A DNA stretch of 64,000 nt from Dipetalonema caudispina (Eukaryota > Nematoda > Chromadorea > Rhabditida > Onchocercidae): the NCBI GenBank assembly GCA_013365325.1, contig JABVXV010000212.1, forward strand, positions 47,068-111,067, read 5' to 3'. The notes under the pieces were generated by a model. That model had not been told where the DNA came from and searched no databases. It saw only the letters and a list, made by a program, of their open reading frames with translations. Below, piece by piece: positions 54,501-60,963 of the stretch (its first letter is position 1; every line of letters starts with the position of its first letter). A program made the position numbers and the translations under genes.

Positions 54501-57500
54501 GCTTCAAACAAACTTTCTAAAAATATATTTGACCCTCGAGAGTTTTATTTGTCCAGCTTTACCTTCCGTTTTTCAGTATTTCTCTCCTGGCAAGCTCTTT
54601 TGTTTTCCTTTTTTTTTCACTCATTAATCACTTCAGAATGGAACCGTTCCTTTTTCTGTTTTTGAAATTTTTTGGTGATATCGGTGTAAAATATGGGGAA
54701 TTTTAAATGTTTTCTTAGGGAGGCAAATTAACTTTCCAAATTCTTAAATTATATTTCTTCAGCTGTTAATTTCAAAAGCCCACTTTTCCAATTTTCGGCG
54801 GACACTTTATTCAGAAGAAAATTTTATCAGAGATTTTGTGCAATTCGCCATCTTTTTTTTAACCACTTTATTGGTGAACTTTTATTTTGGATTCCGTTTT
54901 TTAGATTTACTATTATTATCATACATTTTTCTTTTTATAGAAACAAATGAGACAAAAGAAAAGTCATAGTAAATCATCAACTCCACAAGTGGAAGGATTT
55001 TCATTGGATGGTACACCGATTGCTTCACCAGGTGGCACAGGAAGTGCCGGTACATCTCTTCCGGAATATTGCGCCGATTTGGTATTTCTGCTTTATTTGT
55101 TGTGAGAATATGGATGATATTGGTGGTTATGATGAGACACGATAGATATTAGTTTACGAGACCGAGAGGACGTAATAAATATTGTCCCTAAAGCACCATA
55201 TTCATCGAATTCGAATATTTTGGTCGGAGACAGATTTTCGTTCGTGGTAATCAAAGATTGCGCAGAAGTGTTGAACATTTTGAAAGTGGATCTGAAAGGA
55301 ACATGAACGGAGAAATATATTCTAATAATATCTTGGACCAAGTCATTTGAGTTCTTTTGGGGTGTTAAGATGGAAGGTTTTGTAATTTTGAGATTTTGAA
55401 AAATAAATCAATCCAGGTTGTAGAATTATTATGACAATTAGATTAGAGAGATGTAAAAATTATATAATATAGTACGATGCATTTGAAAATTAGATTTTTC
55501 GAAATTAAATCGTTATTGAATTATTAGTTTTACGGTCTGATCTCACAAATTCTAATGTATTTCAAATACTAAATATTCTCGAGTTTATCGCTCATTAGAA
55601 TTTATGCCGTCGATTGTTTGTGCATATTTTACAGCCAGTATTTGGTGAGATTTTGTGAAATTGACGAGAAAGAATTGAATTTCCAAGTTTTTGTTTTGTA
55701 AAATTTCAGTATCGACATCCGATACAGTTAGATCCGAGTATCCCGGTTGGAGCACCGCTTTTCCTCGAAGGACTCGAGCATCAGTCCTTAATACTCGAAG
55801 GTAGTTTTATGCGCACTACGAATTCGAATAAGTAAAAATTTTATTATTGGAAATTTGAGATGGGAAGGATCATATGTGGAGAGAAAACAAGAATAAAGAA
55901 AAGATCTAGCAGACTACTTTATTGTATTTCCTACATTTTAAGATCATAACAGTAGAAGTTCAGATATAGTGTCGAGTACTCGAAGTCCACAAAGCTTACC
56001 ATCGTTACCCGGTACAAAAAGTCCTGTGTTGCTATCACCGACAAGACATTATACCATGGGAGTAAGTTCTAATAAGGAATTTTAATTTTAAATTCTAATA
56101 ATTATTGAACAATTAAAGTCTAATAAAGACCTCTTTAATCTCAATTCATTTATTTGTTTGAATGAAATTATTTTCCTATTATATTTTAAATTTTAAACAA
56201 GGAATCTCTATTAGGTAGTAATTGCCACCAAACAAGGAACAAAAGGAATCACTGAAATTACAATATCAAAACCACAATTTCTTGAAACAGAAAAGAAGCC
56301 GGAAGAAGAGAGAGCTAATGAAAGAAAGCATGAAGACGAATTTGAGAATTTTATGAGTGGAATTGAGGAGATGAAAAAAAGGAGGAGAAAAGAGGTAAAT
56401 TTTAGTTGTGAAAAATGTCGTGATTTATGATAACCTATCAATTGATACATTTCCATAGGGATTAATATTAATTCTGCATTTAAATGCAAATTTATCAATT
56501 AAGCTTAAGCATTTAAGCAGTTGAGGTTTTCTCCTCGATTAACATTGTTGTAATTCTGGAATTGTAGCGCGAAGAAATGGAACGATTACGCCCGAAAAGT
56601 ATATATGATGAAAAGATTGAGTTCAAAAGGCCAGATGTTGATGATGATGAGTTTCCATGGGAAAGTCGATATCAGGTAATTAATTTTGGTGATTGATTCT
56701 GGAAAGACAGAAATGGTTGAAGGTATATTTTCAAAGCTTAAGTAATAAGTGCCTTCTCACCTTATGCAAATTTTATCAATGATCATTTGGAAATTGGAAC
56801 ATTTTTCTCGCGCATCTAATTTTTTTTTTTTTTTTTTTTTTGGATTTACGCCTTCATTAAATTTAGGAGTTTATGTTGAAACCGGAAATCTATTTGAAGG
56901 GTTATTTCCAGAGATTATATAACATATCTAAAAGAGTTTGAGACAAAATTATGGACTTCAAATAATTTTTGATATTTCAAAAAAAAAAAAAAGGTATTAT
57001 ATTTCGATTATGCATCTCAGAATTAATCTTGGAGCGTTTTCTGGAATCAATTGCTAATTTTCCAGATTGGTCCTGAAACACTTTTGCTTGCAACACGTGG
57101 TGCAGGCTTCAATGCACGTGTTCGTGATTACCGACGGGAGCTATGGGGTGATGGTGCACCACTGGTAAATCAAGGATATCTCGGCTATCGAAATCAAGAT
57201 ATTACTGTCAGGGAAAGAAGAAGGTACTATATTACTCCTTTTATTTCCCTTTTTTTTCGGATTTATTTTTTTAACGATTTATTTGAGAATTTCCCCTGGC
57301 TATATAATTCATTCAAAATTTCTTTAGATTCACTGATTTAATACGTGAAGATGAAAATATCGCAAAATCGGTGGAGAATTTGGAACGTGATATGCGTGGA
57401 TCACATCTTGGTGCTCTAAGGCGTATTCGAAGTGATATCAGTAAAGCAATACCAGCAGCTTCCAGAGAAGATGGAAGTAAAAAAAGATTGCTATTTAAAA

Positions 57501-60500
57501 TTTTTTATTTTTAGTTCTCGAGATTTTAATATACCTTGTCATTTCCTTGGAAAGGTAGATACGGAAACTATTTATATCTTTTTAGCTTTTGGTGCCATTT
57601 TCCGGAATCGGTTAAAGGATGTAGCATTTCTGGGAAACGGCTGCACAACAATATTTAAATGTGCAGTAGTTGGTAATCCGCAACCAACCGTTGAATGGTT
57701 TTTCAACGAAAATCTCGTTGTAGATGATCATAAACATAAGGTTTGCATATTTTAACTTCTATAATTGTTTACTTTAAATGGTTCAGCATATAAGTTCATT
57801 GTATTATTTGTCACTCTTATTTCAGATATCTTATGACAATGGTATCTGTCAATTAACAATCCAATTAATTGACATAACCGATCTTGGTGAATATTCTTGC
57901 ATTGCATCTAATGAACATGGTGTTGATAGGACTAGTGCTCGACTAATTACCGGAGGTTACTTAATTGATTCGTTTGAAATTTGATTTTTTAGTCCAACAG
58001 CTGCAATGATCTTAATATACTCTTATTACTTTCTGTAAAACCATATTTCAAAAATTGACAAGAAAACTATTCACATTCTTTCTTAACCTTTGATGGCATT
58101 TTATTTTACGAAAATAATCTTTTTATCTTAGATACACCGGCACCACCTGGTCGACCTGAAGTGGAGCTTTCATCGGATACCGAAGTGTTTATTACCTGGG
58201 AAATACCACAAATGAGCCATGGTCTGGAATGTTTCATGTATAAACTAGAGGTTCGACCGGCAGGTATGGACATATTGGTTTTGTTATTTTGAAATATAAA
58301 AAACATTTTAAGAATAATGAAATGTGGAAGGCCTAACTTAGAAGTGAGTAGGTTTTTTATTATCCAAAATTTCAAACTTCAGTTTGAATTGAACCGATAA
58401 TTTACGGGTTCGAATTTCTATTAATCTCCAAGAACTTTGTGCTGAATCTAAGTTTAATTTTTAAAATAACAAAAAATTGTATATTCTTTACATTCAGGGG
58501 AAAATGATCATTTCTCGGAGTGGCGTCTTGTTTCGGATAAAATAGAAGATGAAGCAGCGGTCGTGCGACATTTAACACCACAAGGGATCTATCAATTCCG
58601 TGTGATCGCTAAAAATGAATTCGGCTGGGGTATCCCTTCGTTAACTTCTCGAATCATACAAACACATCCTAAAGGTCTATTTTAATCTATGTTTAAGTTT
58701 TACTAGAGGTCGAAGGGCATCTTAATGATTTTGCTTAAAAAATTCAAAATTTAGAGTAATTAAGTAGTGGTACTAGCAGCTTATAAGATATAAGATACAT
58801 GTAAATAATGTTTAGAAATAATCGTATTAGATGCACGGTAATTAAAAGAAGAAAGTTTAAAGAGATGCATTTAAAAGAAGTTTCGAAATCAATCAATAGT
58901 CTCCAGTTTTAAATATTATTGCTAAACTCTTACATGAATATAGTGAATTTCGTAAATTTATTCGCAAATGTTTCGCCACATATTTCAGGTTCACCAAAAT
59001 TACAAATTGAAAAACTTCAAAGCCAATGTCGTGTATGTGTCATCTCAAAACCACCACAAACACGGTTGATTTCAAAGTCTAAAAAGCTTGGTGAGATTAC
59101 TGAAGAGGATGAAGAAAAGGCTGAAGTAGAAGAAACTGCTCCGAAAGTACAAACTCAGATTTTCACCTTGAATGCATCAGAAGATCCACAGAAACGTTTC
59201 CAGGCAATTATTTATTTTGCTATTCTTGTTTCAATTAGTTGAATTCCGTTTCGGTGAAAATTCAATCTCCGATTGAAAATATTAAAAAATTAAAAATTGT
59301 GATTTTTATAAAGTTTTATGATTTGAATTTTATCGCTTAAATGTATTTTTGATTTGGAAAATTCGAATTCAGAATTGAGAACTGTAAATGTTGCTAAAAA
59401 AATTCAATGTGTTTAGCTCATCGCTCCGATACCTCGTGGTCGATTTGGTGAAATTGCATTTGCTATTGATAAAACTCGAGAATCAGATGCTGATTGTATG
59501 GCCAAAATTCGGAATATTAATGTAGATGGTGCTAATGGCACTATCGAATACGAAGCTATGAAGGAGTGTCAGCAAGAAAATGTTGCTTGCTTGATTGCTG
59601 CTTATCAGCGGTAAAATATTGGAATTTTTTATTTAATCAAAATTTCAGTTAGTTTAATTTGCTAAGTAATTAATTAACTTCTAAATTGTTTCATAGTTTT
59701 AATTAACAATCAATTGGTTAAATTTTGTAAATTCTCTTTACAATGATATTTTTGTGTCTGAAATGATAATGCCCTTCTTGTAATTTTAGGAATGGATTAT
59801 TGTTTCTGTTTATGGAACGATATCAGGAAGATATTTTTGAGCGATTTACATATCGTGATAATTATAATGAGGAGCAGATCAGTCGAGTAGTAGCACAGAT
59901 TGCATCCGCTCTTCATTGGATTCATTTCAGAGGGTATAATTTTTAATACTCAGATATTTTTGAGATGGAGAATGTAGGATAAATGATACTATATAGTACA
60001 ATTACCTATATCAATTACTGTACTTAACTTAATTGTATGAACATAAGTGGAATAGTATAATTTTCAGTTATGTACATATGGATATACAAGCAACCAATGT
60101 TTTATTCGCATCTCGTCAATTATGGCATATTAAACTTACCGATTTTGCTTCAGCACAAAAAATTAGTTGTGAAATTAAACAACCATCAAAACCAAATTTG
60201 TACTGGGCTTCACCAGAAATACTACGGACAGATGAGAAAAAATCTCCTATTACAGCTCAAACCGATATTTGGAGTCTTGGTGTTATTACTTTCTGCTTGT
60301 AAGTAAAGTTTATAAATAGTCAAGCGACGAGAAATGCAAAAATTTCGTATATTTCTTATGGGAAACTAAATTTTGCAGATAGAGAAAGAAAAGACAGAAT
60401 AGAGAGTGCTTTCGAAAAAGAAATTGAAAAATGAAACTTAAAAATGGTCTGAAATTATCTTTGTGCTCAAATGTATTACAACGATAAATTAATTCAGATT

Positions 60501-60963
60501 GAGTGGATTCCATCCATTTGCTTCGGCAGATGATTCGGATGATGAAATTAAGGAAAGTACCATTTATCAGAAATGTAATCCAAATTTAATCCAAGTACAA
60601 GCAACGGAGGAATCGTTGAAATTCGTAACCTGGGCATTGAAAAAAAATCCGACGTAAGTTACGTTTTTGAGTTAATCTGATCTTATTTCAAATTTTTTGC
60701 TTCACTCTTACTTGGTTTTTATAGTTGATAATGAATAAATTTTCAGATTTTTAATTTTAAGTTTTAATATGGATTCCAGGAGACGTATGCGGACTGATGA
60801 AGCACTGACACATCGTTGGCTCAGTTTGGATACGGTAATGATACGTCGACGTGAATTGGTCAATTATCCAAGTAGCCGACTTCGGAAAACGGCCATTTTG
60901 ACGGCTAGGCATGCTAAAGAAAACTCATCACCAATGACTCATTTTGTGCAGCCATTAATCTAA
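197..60963 (+). CDS. unc-89: UNC-89/obscurin-like giant muscle protein, 121 exons, 5' end outside window
   Basis: This is a single gene encoding a giant M-line scaffold of nematode muscle, orthologous to C. elegans UNC-89 and related to vertebrate obscurin. Domain order seen: SH3, DH, PH, about 53 Ig, Fn3, 2 Ig, PK1, linker, Ig, Fn3, PK2. I joined 121 exons by reading frame; every junction phase matches and the sum is 22,593 nt, giving 7,530 residues plus stop. Residue numbers used below count from the first visible codon (GTT at 197). The N-terminal exon or exons lie upstream of the window, because 197 follows an acceptor and has no initiator. C. elegans UNC-89-B is a little over 8,000 residues; the shortfall here is mainly the missing KSP region. 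Individual exon ends were set by eye and a few are uncertain, as noted in the block entries. Confidence 0.95.
747..7100 (+). CDS. unc-89: RhoGEF (DH, Dbl homology) domain exons (exons 3-6)
   Basis: The exons are 747-917, 1034-1196, 6520-6615 and 6936-7100 (residues 98-296). The start QVYHDLLRSEEEFVNEL is the typical first helix (CR1) of a Dbl domain, followed by YYSDDPNKVGQTF and the later helix KYASRAK..MQKALELM. DH domains catalyse GDP/GTP exchange on Rho GTPases; the C. elegans UNC-89 DH was reported to act on RHO-1, so the same role is inferred. Exons 4 and 5 are separated by a 5.3-kb intron (1197-6519), the largest in the window, which carries a mariner relic. The exon 6 acceptor is the unusual TTTGAG at 6930-6935, supported by frame and by the conserved EFVKYA residues. 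Confidence 0.9.
1197..6519 (+). other. unc-89: 5.3-kb intron within the DH domain
   Basis: This AT-rich intron has a GTATGT donor and a GATATTCAG acceptor. It contains a degraded mariner element at about 4054-5135 (separate entry). A tandem direct duplication of about 16 bp (AATCATCGTGTCTTTT) lies at 3241-3276. A short imperfect direct repeat (ATTTGGTCT[C/T]ATTATTTGAAA) occurs near 2258 and 2399. The remaining open frames on either strand are short, hydrophobic or lysine/asparagine-rich, as expected by chance in such AT-rich DNA. I found no RNA gene. Confidence 0.8.
4054..5135 (-). mobile_element. Degraded mariner (Tc1/mariner) DNA transposon resembling HsMar1
   Basis: The minus strand carries a decayed mariner transposase with frameshifts and stops. 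Reading 5' to 3' on that strand, I see YEFKM (4894-4908), KFCK, ENDQL (4730-4744), LKQSGK, HEMT, HFSFLN, a relic of the DNARPH/AQ block, LSPTDYHFFNYLNNFLQAK (4248-4304), and the C-terminal GINEVISASQKCANCNG ending at 4139. These follow the order of HsMar1/SETMAR-type transposases as I remember them. On the plus strand the outer end at 4054-4084 contains TTGGAACAAAAACAATTGC, which matches the mariner terminal repeat at most positions. The opposite end is faint near 5104-5135 (AATGGTACAAAACTG). The total length of about 1.08 kb compares with about 1.29 kb for an intact element. It is dead and carries no intact frame. The subfamily call is inferred. Confidence 0.85.
7101..7699 (+). other. unc-89: Intron with an imperfect direct repeat
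   Basis: This 599-bp intron lies between the DH and PH exons. It contains an imperfect direct repeat of about 45-50 bp with unit starts near 7258 and 7429 (AGCAAAAATTTCT.TAACTAAGG in common). Nothing else is recognisable. Confidence 0.6.
7700..8174 (+). CDS. unc-89: PH domain exons (exons 7-8)
   Basis: The exons are 7700-7834 and 8006-8174 (residues 297-397). They form the pleckstrin-homology domain that follows a DH domain: LVWEGEQEPTERYVFLFKNKLMFTDK gives the first strands, and the C-terminal helix is FVRQAWLKDMSE with its conserved tryptophan. In DH-PH proteins the PH domain tunes exchange activity and binds lipid or protein. Exon 8 ends in phase 1 (GAT G | GTATGT), and its last G joins AG of the next exon to make Glu. 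An open frame continues into both flanking introns but is not supported by similarity. Confidence 0.9.
8175..9784 (+). other. unc-89: 1.6-kb intron after PH, with trinucleotide tract and internal promoter
   Basis: This intron contains a short poly(A) run near 8513-8529 and an imperfect trinucleotide tract (TTG/TTA/CTG/CTA units) at about 8722-8800. A CT-dinucleotide run lies at 9132-9148. Near the 3' end is a TATA box with a possible first exon (separate entry). No full-length coding exon is visible between PH and 9785. Confidence 0.7.
9554..9733 (+). promoter_or_regulatory. unc-89: Candidate internal promoter and alternative first exon
   Basis: TATAAAA at 9554-9560 in a GGGTATAAAAG context is followed about 95 bp later by an ATG (9654) and a consensus donor, TGGT|GTAAGT, after 9733. 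The 27-codon frame begins MVLRCLYIIELTDADEGG. If the GTAAGT donor joins the exon at 9785, the next codon is T+AG, a stop exactly at the junction. In that case the exon would be a leader with a small upstream ORF, and translation would start at ATG 9792 (MEVETISEL). Weaker donors at GAAG|GTGGTC or GGTG|GTCTAG would keep the frame open. The product would lack SH3-DH-PH. This is sequence-based only; no transcript was seen. Confidence 0.45.
9785..10131 (+). CDS. unc-89: Linker between PH and Ig1 (exons 9-10)
   Basis: The exons are 9785-9886 and 10024-10131 (residues 398-467). The segment is serine-rich and low in predicted fold. It contains SEFSEYSTISRSLFGPEEG and then PPRKKIKSPPVISPT, which is nearly the same as the matching linker of C. 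elegans UNC-89 as I remember it. The KSPP and STTSLYSGGSSSIDW motifs could be phosphorylation or SH3-binding sites; that is inference. Exon 10 ends in phase 1 (TGG A|GTTAGC) and continues as T-T-T-G-T-T. Confidence 0.9.
10432..15236 (+). CDS. unc-89: Ig domains 1-7 (exons 11-22)
   Basis: The exons are 10432-10564, 10793-10971, 11595-11683, 11941-12183, 12494-12574, 12810-12938, 13113-13298, 13624-13842, 13977-14167, 14346-14556, 14674-15064 and 15160-15236 (residues 468-1177). They encode seven I-set Ig domains; Ig1 begins QYGFRTLQESSAKMCLKVTG and has DTGRYTCMATNEYG. In C. elegans, Ig2-Ig3 bind MEL-26, a cullin-3 adaptor, so a similar role is likely. Exon 14 has two possible in-frame acceptors, 11914 (TTAACTTAG) and 11941 (GTTAAG). 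The second keeps the Ig core intact and was chosen. The last exon ends TVQEKGMKEERTEEEFK, exactly where C. elegans has its KSP-repeat region; here Ig8 follows after a 399-bp intron. Confidence 0.92.
15636..21789 (+). CDS. unc-89: Ig domains 8-17 (exons 23-37)
   Basis: The exons are 15636-15801, 16024-16298, 16539-16719, 16972-17225, 17484-17664, 17839-18191, 18305-18516, 18778-19009, 19155-19326, 19682-19845, 20221-20489, 20612-20720, 20837-20977, 21289-21495 and 21699-21789 (residues 1178-2179). They encode ten Ig domains. Several of the first (Ig8-Ig10) lack the usual B- and F-strand cysteines and are quite diverged. Ig16 and Ig17 (EFETSLCDAVCREGD and EPPDFIEWLSNVRA) are highly conserved with C. 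elegans. The block ends in the acidic spacer PYTSDVFSESQTESEAMAEEV. The exon at 16972 uses acceptor CATGTAG, fixed by phase and the conserved Gly-Pro. The exon at 18778 ends at a weak GTTACA donor. Confidence 0.9.
21931..23072 (+). CDS. unc-89: Ig domains 18-19 (exons 38-41)
   Basis: The exons are 21931-22087, 22244-22428, 22643-22785 and 22910-23072 (residues 2180-2395). Ig18 starts RTPTPIMAPKFITKIKDTRA and contains the very conserved VPDTKGVCCKWLKDGREIELIARIRV. Ig19 starts HAPEFVVAIQDK. Both have normal core cysteines (FECVV, FECKV, YICLAENAEG). The RTPTP motif just before Ig18 is shared with C. elegans. Introns split the C-strand tryptophan codon (TG|G) in Ig18, as in many other repeats of this gene. 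Confidence 0.92.
23410..26088 (+). CDS. unc-89: Giant exon with Ig domains 20-28 (exon 42)
   Basis: One exon of 2,679 nt encodes nine Ig domains without an intron (residues 2396-3288), while nearly every other exon is 80-390 nt. Domain starts are EAPQFTRHI, KPELTGVLKD, SPKITEMLSD, APKFTKELPE, VPQFSEGLKE, VPKFTEGLQE, PPLFTDEIGE, KPMFIEPLEA and GFIQPLDDVV. The middle units are near-copies: KPTPEVVWYKDGVPVNIDN, KPVPEVVWMKDGVPISIDN, and DTGVYSCKATN or equivalent. Unit starts at 24000, 24294, 24588, 24882 and 25176 are spaced exactly 294 bp. The exon ends in phase 1 at 26088 with a weak GTTCTC donor; joining G to the next exon restores SILETVKE. C. elegans, as I recall, has about seven domains here, so two may be extra. 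Confidence 0.93.
26603..28933 (+). CDS. unc-89: Ig domains 29-32 (exons 43-49)
   Basis: The exons are 26603-26757, 27028-27249, 27403-27646, 27819-27967, 28210-28302, 28395-28576 and 28725-28933 (residues 3289-3706). They encode four canonical I-set domains with normal cysteines and the repeated pattern WFKDG..E..PDGT.RL.I..A..EDSGEYRCEA.N. Examples are GPPEFTELLKSCTVTE and SPEFVQELKAVQATEGEQ. The first two are followed by conserved acidic spacers. A CT-dinucleotide run lies in the intron at 28153-28170. A short ORF continuing past 27249 is intron sequence. Confidence 0.92.
29083..35151 (+). CDS. unc-89: Ig domains 33-42, cysteine-poor KWYKNG block (exons 50-67)
   Basis: The exons are 29083-29224, 29524-29743, 29979-30189, 30259-30361, 30538-30646, 30910-31073, 31187-31304, 31495-31658, 31789-31906, 31983-32123, 32318-32515, 32727-32960, 33220-33321, 33478-33611, 33875-34087, 34239-34356, 34597-34809 and 35019-35151 (residues 3707-4651). 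Ten consecutive Ig domains share K.VKWYKNG..I and a D.A.YKVVLSN F-strand. Both core cysteines are missing in all ten. A two-exon cassette recurs: a 109-118 nt exon running from the tryptophan to DYK, then a 164 nt or longer exon running from V to the next KW. This points to tandem duplication that included introns. C. elegans has a similar block, so the loss of cysteines is old. Confidence 0.92.
35300..38555 (+). CDS. unc-89: Ig domains 43-48 (exons 68-77)
   Basis: The exons are 35300-35429, 35572-35871, 35990-36314, 36405-36573, 36690-36971, 37182-37353, 37480-37655, 37787-37931, 38062-38143 and 38459-38555 (residues 4652-5277). Six Ig domains return to the canonical cysteine pair. Ig44 (GPKFVIPLKDVVAEIG) is diverged after its tryptophan, where exon 70 begins SVANQDVAYLDGIKIEDLGDG. 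Ig45 (YPPKFNVPLWDRRI), Ig47 (EPYFTKGLVDKW) and Ig48 (APRFIIPLQDIT) match C. elegans closely. TG|G split-tryptophan introns occur four times in this block. A short exon of 82 nt (38062-38143) sits in Ig48. Confidence 0.92.
38702..42082 (+). CDS. unc-89: Ig domains 49-53 (exons 78-88)
   Basis: The exons are 38702-38782, 38909-39073, 39191-39296, 39577-39748, 39893-40022, 40212-40411, 40542-40674, 41013-41119, 41193-41476, 41593-41704 and 41899-42082 (residues 5278-5835). They encode five Ig domains; Ig52 starts KPRIRRGLYNMSVHQ and Ig53 starts YPPGFIRQLKNKHVFSHMPTIFDC. These are among the most conserved parts of the protein. Exon 82 ends GTA CAA T|GTTAGA and its last T makes leucine with the next exon. 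Ig52 and Ig53 are joined by a charged spacer (RPKEVVGYEDDRDRGGMPYPPG). Confidence 0.93.
42280..43026 (+). CDS. unc-89: Conserved linker and first fibronectin type III domain (exons 89-91)
   Basis: The exons are 42280-42372, 42462-42619 and 42789-43026 (residues 5836-5998). The linker VPLLDSIKFDGSIDVTPYL is followed by a canonical Fn3 fold: TPPDRGPFIKEVTG, LTLSWIPTKRAPPR, YVIEIRELPG, LELGKSYQFRVRAENIYG and the closing SDPSPASPP. Identity to C. elegans UNC-89 is very high here. The tail RVIPLLDPYAERALDQAYAEQYG leads into the next Ig domain. If the intron after 43026 is retained, the frame ends soon at a TGA (QYGTTPYF, stop near 43044); I treat that as chance. Confidence 0.93.
43179..44337 (+). 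CDS. unc-89: Ig domains 54-55 (exons 92-95)
   Basis: The exons are 43179-43332, 43477-43616, 43809-43921 and 44172-44337 (residues 5999-6189). These two Ig domains precede PK1: ACAPWFAPGVEEKRFCAEND..ITLYVSGYPDPKIVW, then ARPRFIQPLINKVV..LKWMK|DWRPIVESS. Exon 93 has tandem donors three bases apart (after 43613 or 43616), which would give D-L-A or D-L-G-A. The better GTATGT site was chosen. The intron after 43921 begins GCAAGT, a GC-AG intron, because no GT donor fits the conserved WMK-DWRP join. The last exon ends at a GTTGAA donor. Confidence 0.92.
44966..45099 (+). CDS. unc-89: Alternative exon 96: splice to PK1 or terminate the kinase-less isoform
   Basis: This exon encodes ADGDFSMMHDIRKKKPRITL and then ARKVREIYEIDENDEK. 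With the donor AA|GTACGA after 45074 it joins in phase to the PK1 exon at 46577, giving DEK-AAAAGAPFHV, which mirrors the C. elegans join. If the donor is ignored, the frame adds YEYTASN and stops at TGA 45097-45099. In C. elegans the UNC-89-A isoform ends before the kinases, so this stop is a good candidate for its counterpart. A CT-rich run follows at 45107-45150, then AATAAA motifs at 45671 and 46207. Confidence 0.75.
45671..45676 (+). terminator. unc-89: Possible poly(A) signal for the kinase-less isoform
   Basis: AATAAA lies about 570 bp after the alternative stop at 45099. A second AATAAA is at 46207-46212. In AT-rich DNA the hexamer occurs by chance, so either may be unused. Confidence 0.3.
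46464..46510. promoter_or_regulatory. CRE-like palindrome within an imperfect hairpin
   Basis: The left arm is 46464-46482 (AACGTTTAGTTGACGTCAC), the loop is 46483-46490 (GTCACTAG), and the right arm is 46491-46510 (GTGACATCAACTGAAACATT). The arms pair at all but two positions, with one bulged G. The left arm holds the perfect 8-bp palindrome TGACGTCA (46474-46481), the consensus site of ATF/CREB bZIP factors, and GTCAC-TAG-GTGAC adds a second small palindrome. It lies 67-113 bp before the PK1 exon acceptor. Function is unknown: it could be an internal promoter element, a splicing or termination structure, or a leftover of a mobile element. Confidence 0.5.
46577..52113 (+). CDS. unc-89: Protein kinase-like domain PK1, predicted pseudokinase (exons 97-101)
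   Basis: The exons are 46577-46768, 50417-50629, 51421-51552, 51683-51835 and 51996-52113 (residues 6226-6495). The fold is a titin/twitchin-like kinase: [88 protein letters not shown] and ALSHPWL. Key residues are missing. The glycine-rich loop has one glycine (GAPF), the ATP-binding lysine is Gln (FLAQ, codon 46641-46643), and the metal-binding Asn after HLD is Val (GTG 50577-50579). HLD and DFG remain. It is therefore probably inactive and a binding platform; in C. elegans the kinase region binds LIM-9 and SCPL-1. The exon 98 acceptor TTTAAG at 50416 is unusual but alone fits phase and the YEN-ANRS similarity. Confidence 0.92.
46769..50416 (+). other. unc-89: 3.6-kb intron inside PK1, candidate site of an internal promoter
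   Basis: This is the second-largest intron, between the N-lobe exon and the catalytic-loop exon. I see no transposon, RNA gene or conserved frame in it. An ATG at 50385 is in frame with exon 98 and read through without a stop (MASLRSDFNLSANR), 32 nt before the acceptor. A transcript starting in this intron could therefore encode a protein with the C-terminal part of PK1, the linker, Ig, Fn3 and PK2. C. elegans is reported to make kinase-only isoforms from an internal promoter, so this is a reasonable place to look. Confidence 0.45.
50630..51420 (+). other. unc-89: 0.8-kb intron within PK1
   Basis: This intron has a GTAACA donor and an AATTCCAG acceptor. It contains AT-rich sequence with no recognisable feature. 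The short ORF at 50927-51121 looks like chance. Confidence 0.7.
52439..57476 (+). CDS. unc-89: Interkinase linker, charged and low-complexity (exons 102-111)
   Basis: The exons are 52439-52495, 53046-53282, 53937-54086, 54941-55081, 55710-55800, 55943-56061, 56215-56394, 56568-56675, 57066-57223 and 57328-57476 (residues 6496-6958). This stretch is probably disordered. Conserved islands identify it: ERRVFVQQTPSDQ right after PK1, EKGETPSQR, HREIEEEIANRILSDISEE, DPSIPVGAPLFLEGLE, GTKSPVLLSPTRH, VVIATKQG, then IGPETLLLATRGAGFNARVRDY and QDITVRERRR. The Pro/Gln-rich stretch that C. elegans has between DYLR and KGETPS, as I remember it, is mostly missing here (residues after 53150). A Lys/Glu-rich helical stretch lies at 56260-56640. 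Confidence 0.88.
52496..55709 (+). other. unc-89: Introns of the interkinase region
   Basis: The introns 52496-53045, 53283-53936, 54087-54940 and 55082-55709 are each 550-850 bp. The first holds a perfect 15-bp inverted repeat at 52560-52593 with a GATA loop. The second holds a GA-rich run at 53714-53758. The third and fourth hold nothing recognisable; a minus-strand ORF at 55093-55341 and plus-strand ORFs near 53821 and 54442 show no similarity. Confidence 0.65.
57586..57955 (+). CDS. unc-89: Ig domain 56, last Ig domain (exons 112-113)
   Basis: The exons are 57586-57740 and 57826-57955 (residues 6959-7053). The domain reads FGAIFRNRLKDVAFLGNG, TTIFKCAVVGNPQPTVEWFFNENLV, ISYDNGICQLTIQLIDITDLG and EYSCIASNEHGVDRTSARLI. 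Both core cysteines and the tryptophan are present. It sits directly before the second Fn3, matching the Ig-Fn3-PK2 tail of UNC-89 and of other titin-like kinases. The exon 112 join (GGA A + CT TTT GGT) restores the conserved DGTFG. Confidence 0.92.
58132..58674 (+). CDS. unc-89: Second fibronectin type III domain (exons 114-115)
   Basis: The exons are 58132-58263 and 58498-58674 (residues 7054-7156). The Fn3 hallmarks are TPAPPGRPEVELSSDTEVF, ITWEIPQM, YKLEVRPAG, WRLVSDKIEDE and GIYQFRVIAKNEFGWGIPS. It packs before PK2 and in the family helps bind regulators of the kinase region. Open frame continuing into the intron after 58263 is not coding. Confidence 0.92.
58989..60963 (+). CDS. unc-89: Protein kinase domain PK2 and C-terminus (exons 116-121)
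   Basis: The exons are 58989-59203, 59417-59610, 59790-59933, 60068-60298, 60498-60653 and 60780-60963 (residues 7157-7530, stop TAA 60961-60963). After an acidic lead-in (LGEITEEDEEKAEVEETAP) comes a kinase fold: IPRGRFGEIAFAID, the ATP lysine in CMAKIR, FLFMERYQEDIF, HWIHFRGYVHMDIQATNVLF, KLTDFASAQ, WASPEI, TDIWSLGVITFCLLSGFHPF and RRMRTDEALTHRWL. The catalytic Asp (HMD, GAT 60081-60083) and Asn are present. The DFG motif is DFA (GCT 60147-60149) and the catalytic-loop lysine is Gln. C. elegans PK2 has DFG as I recall. Activity is therefore uncertain. Exon 116 seems to end at a GC donor (CAG|GCAATT); using GTTTCA at 59228 would add eight residues. Confidence 0.93.
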
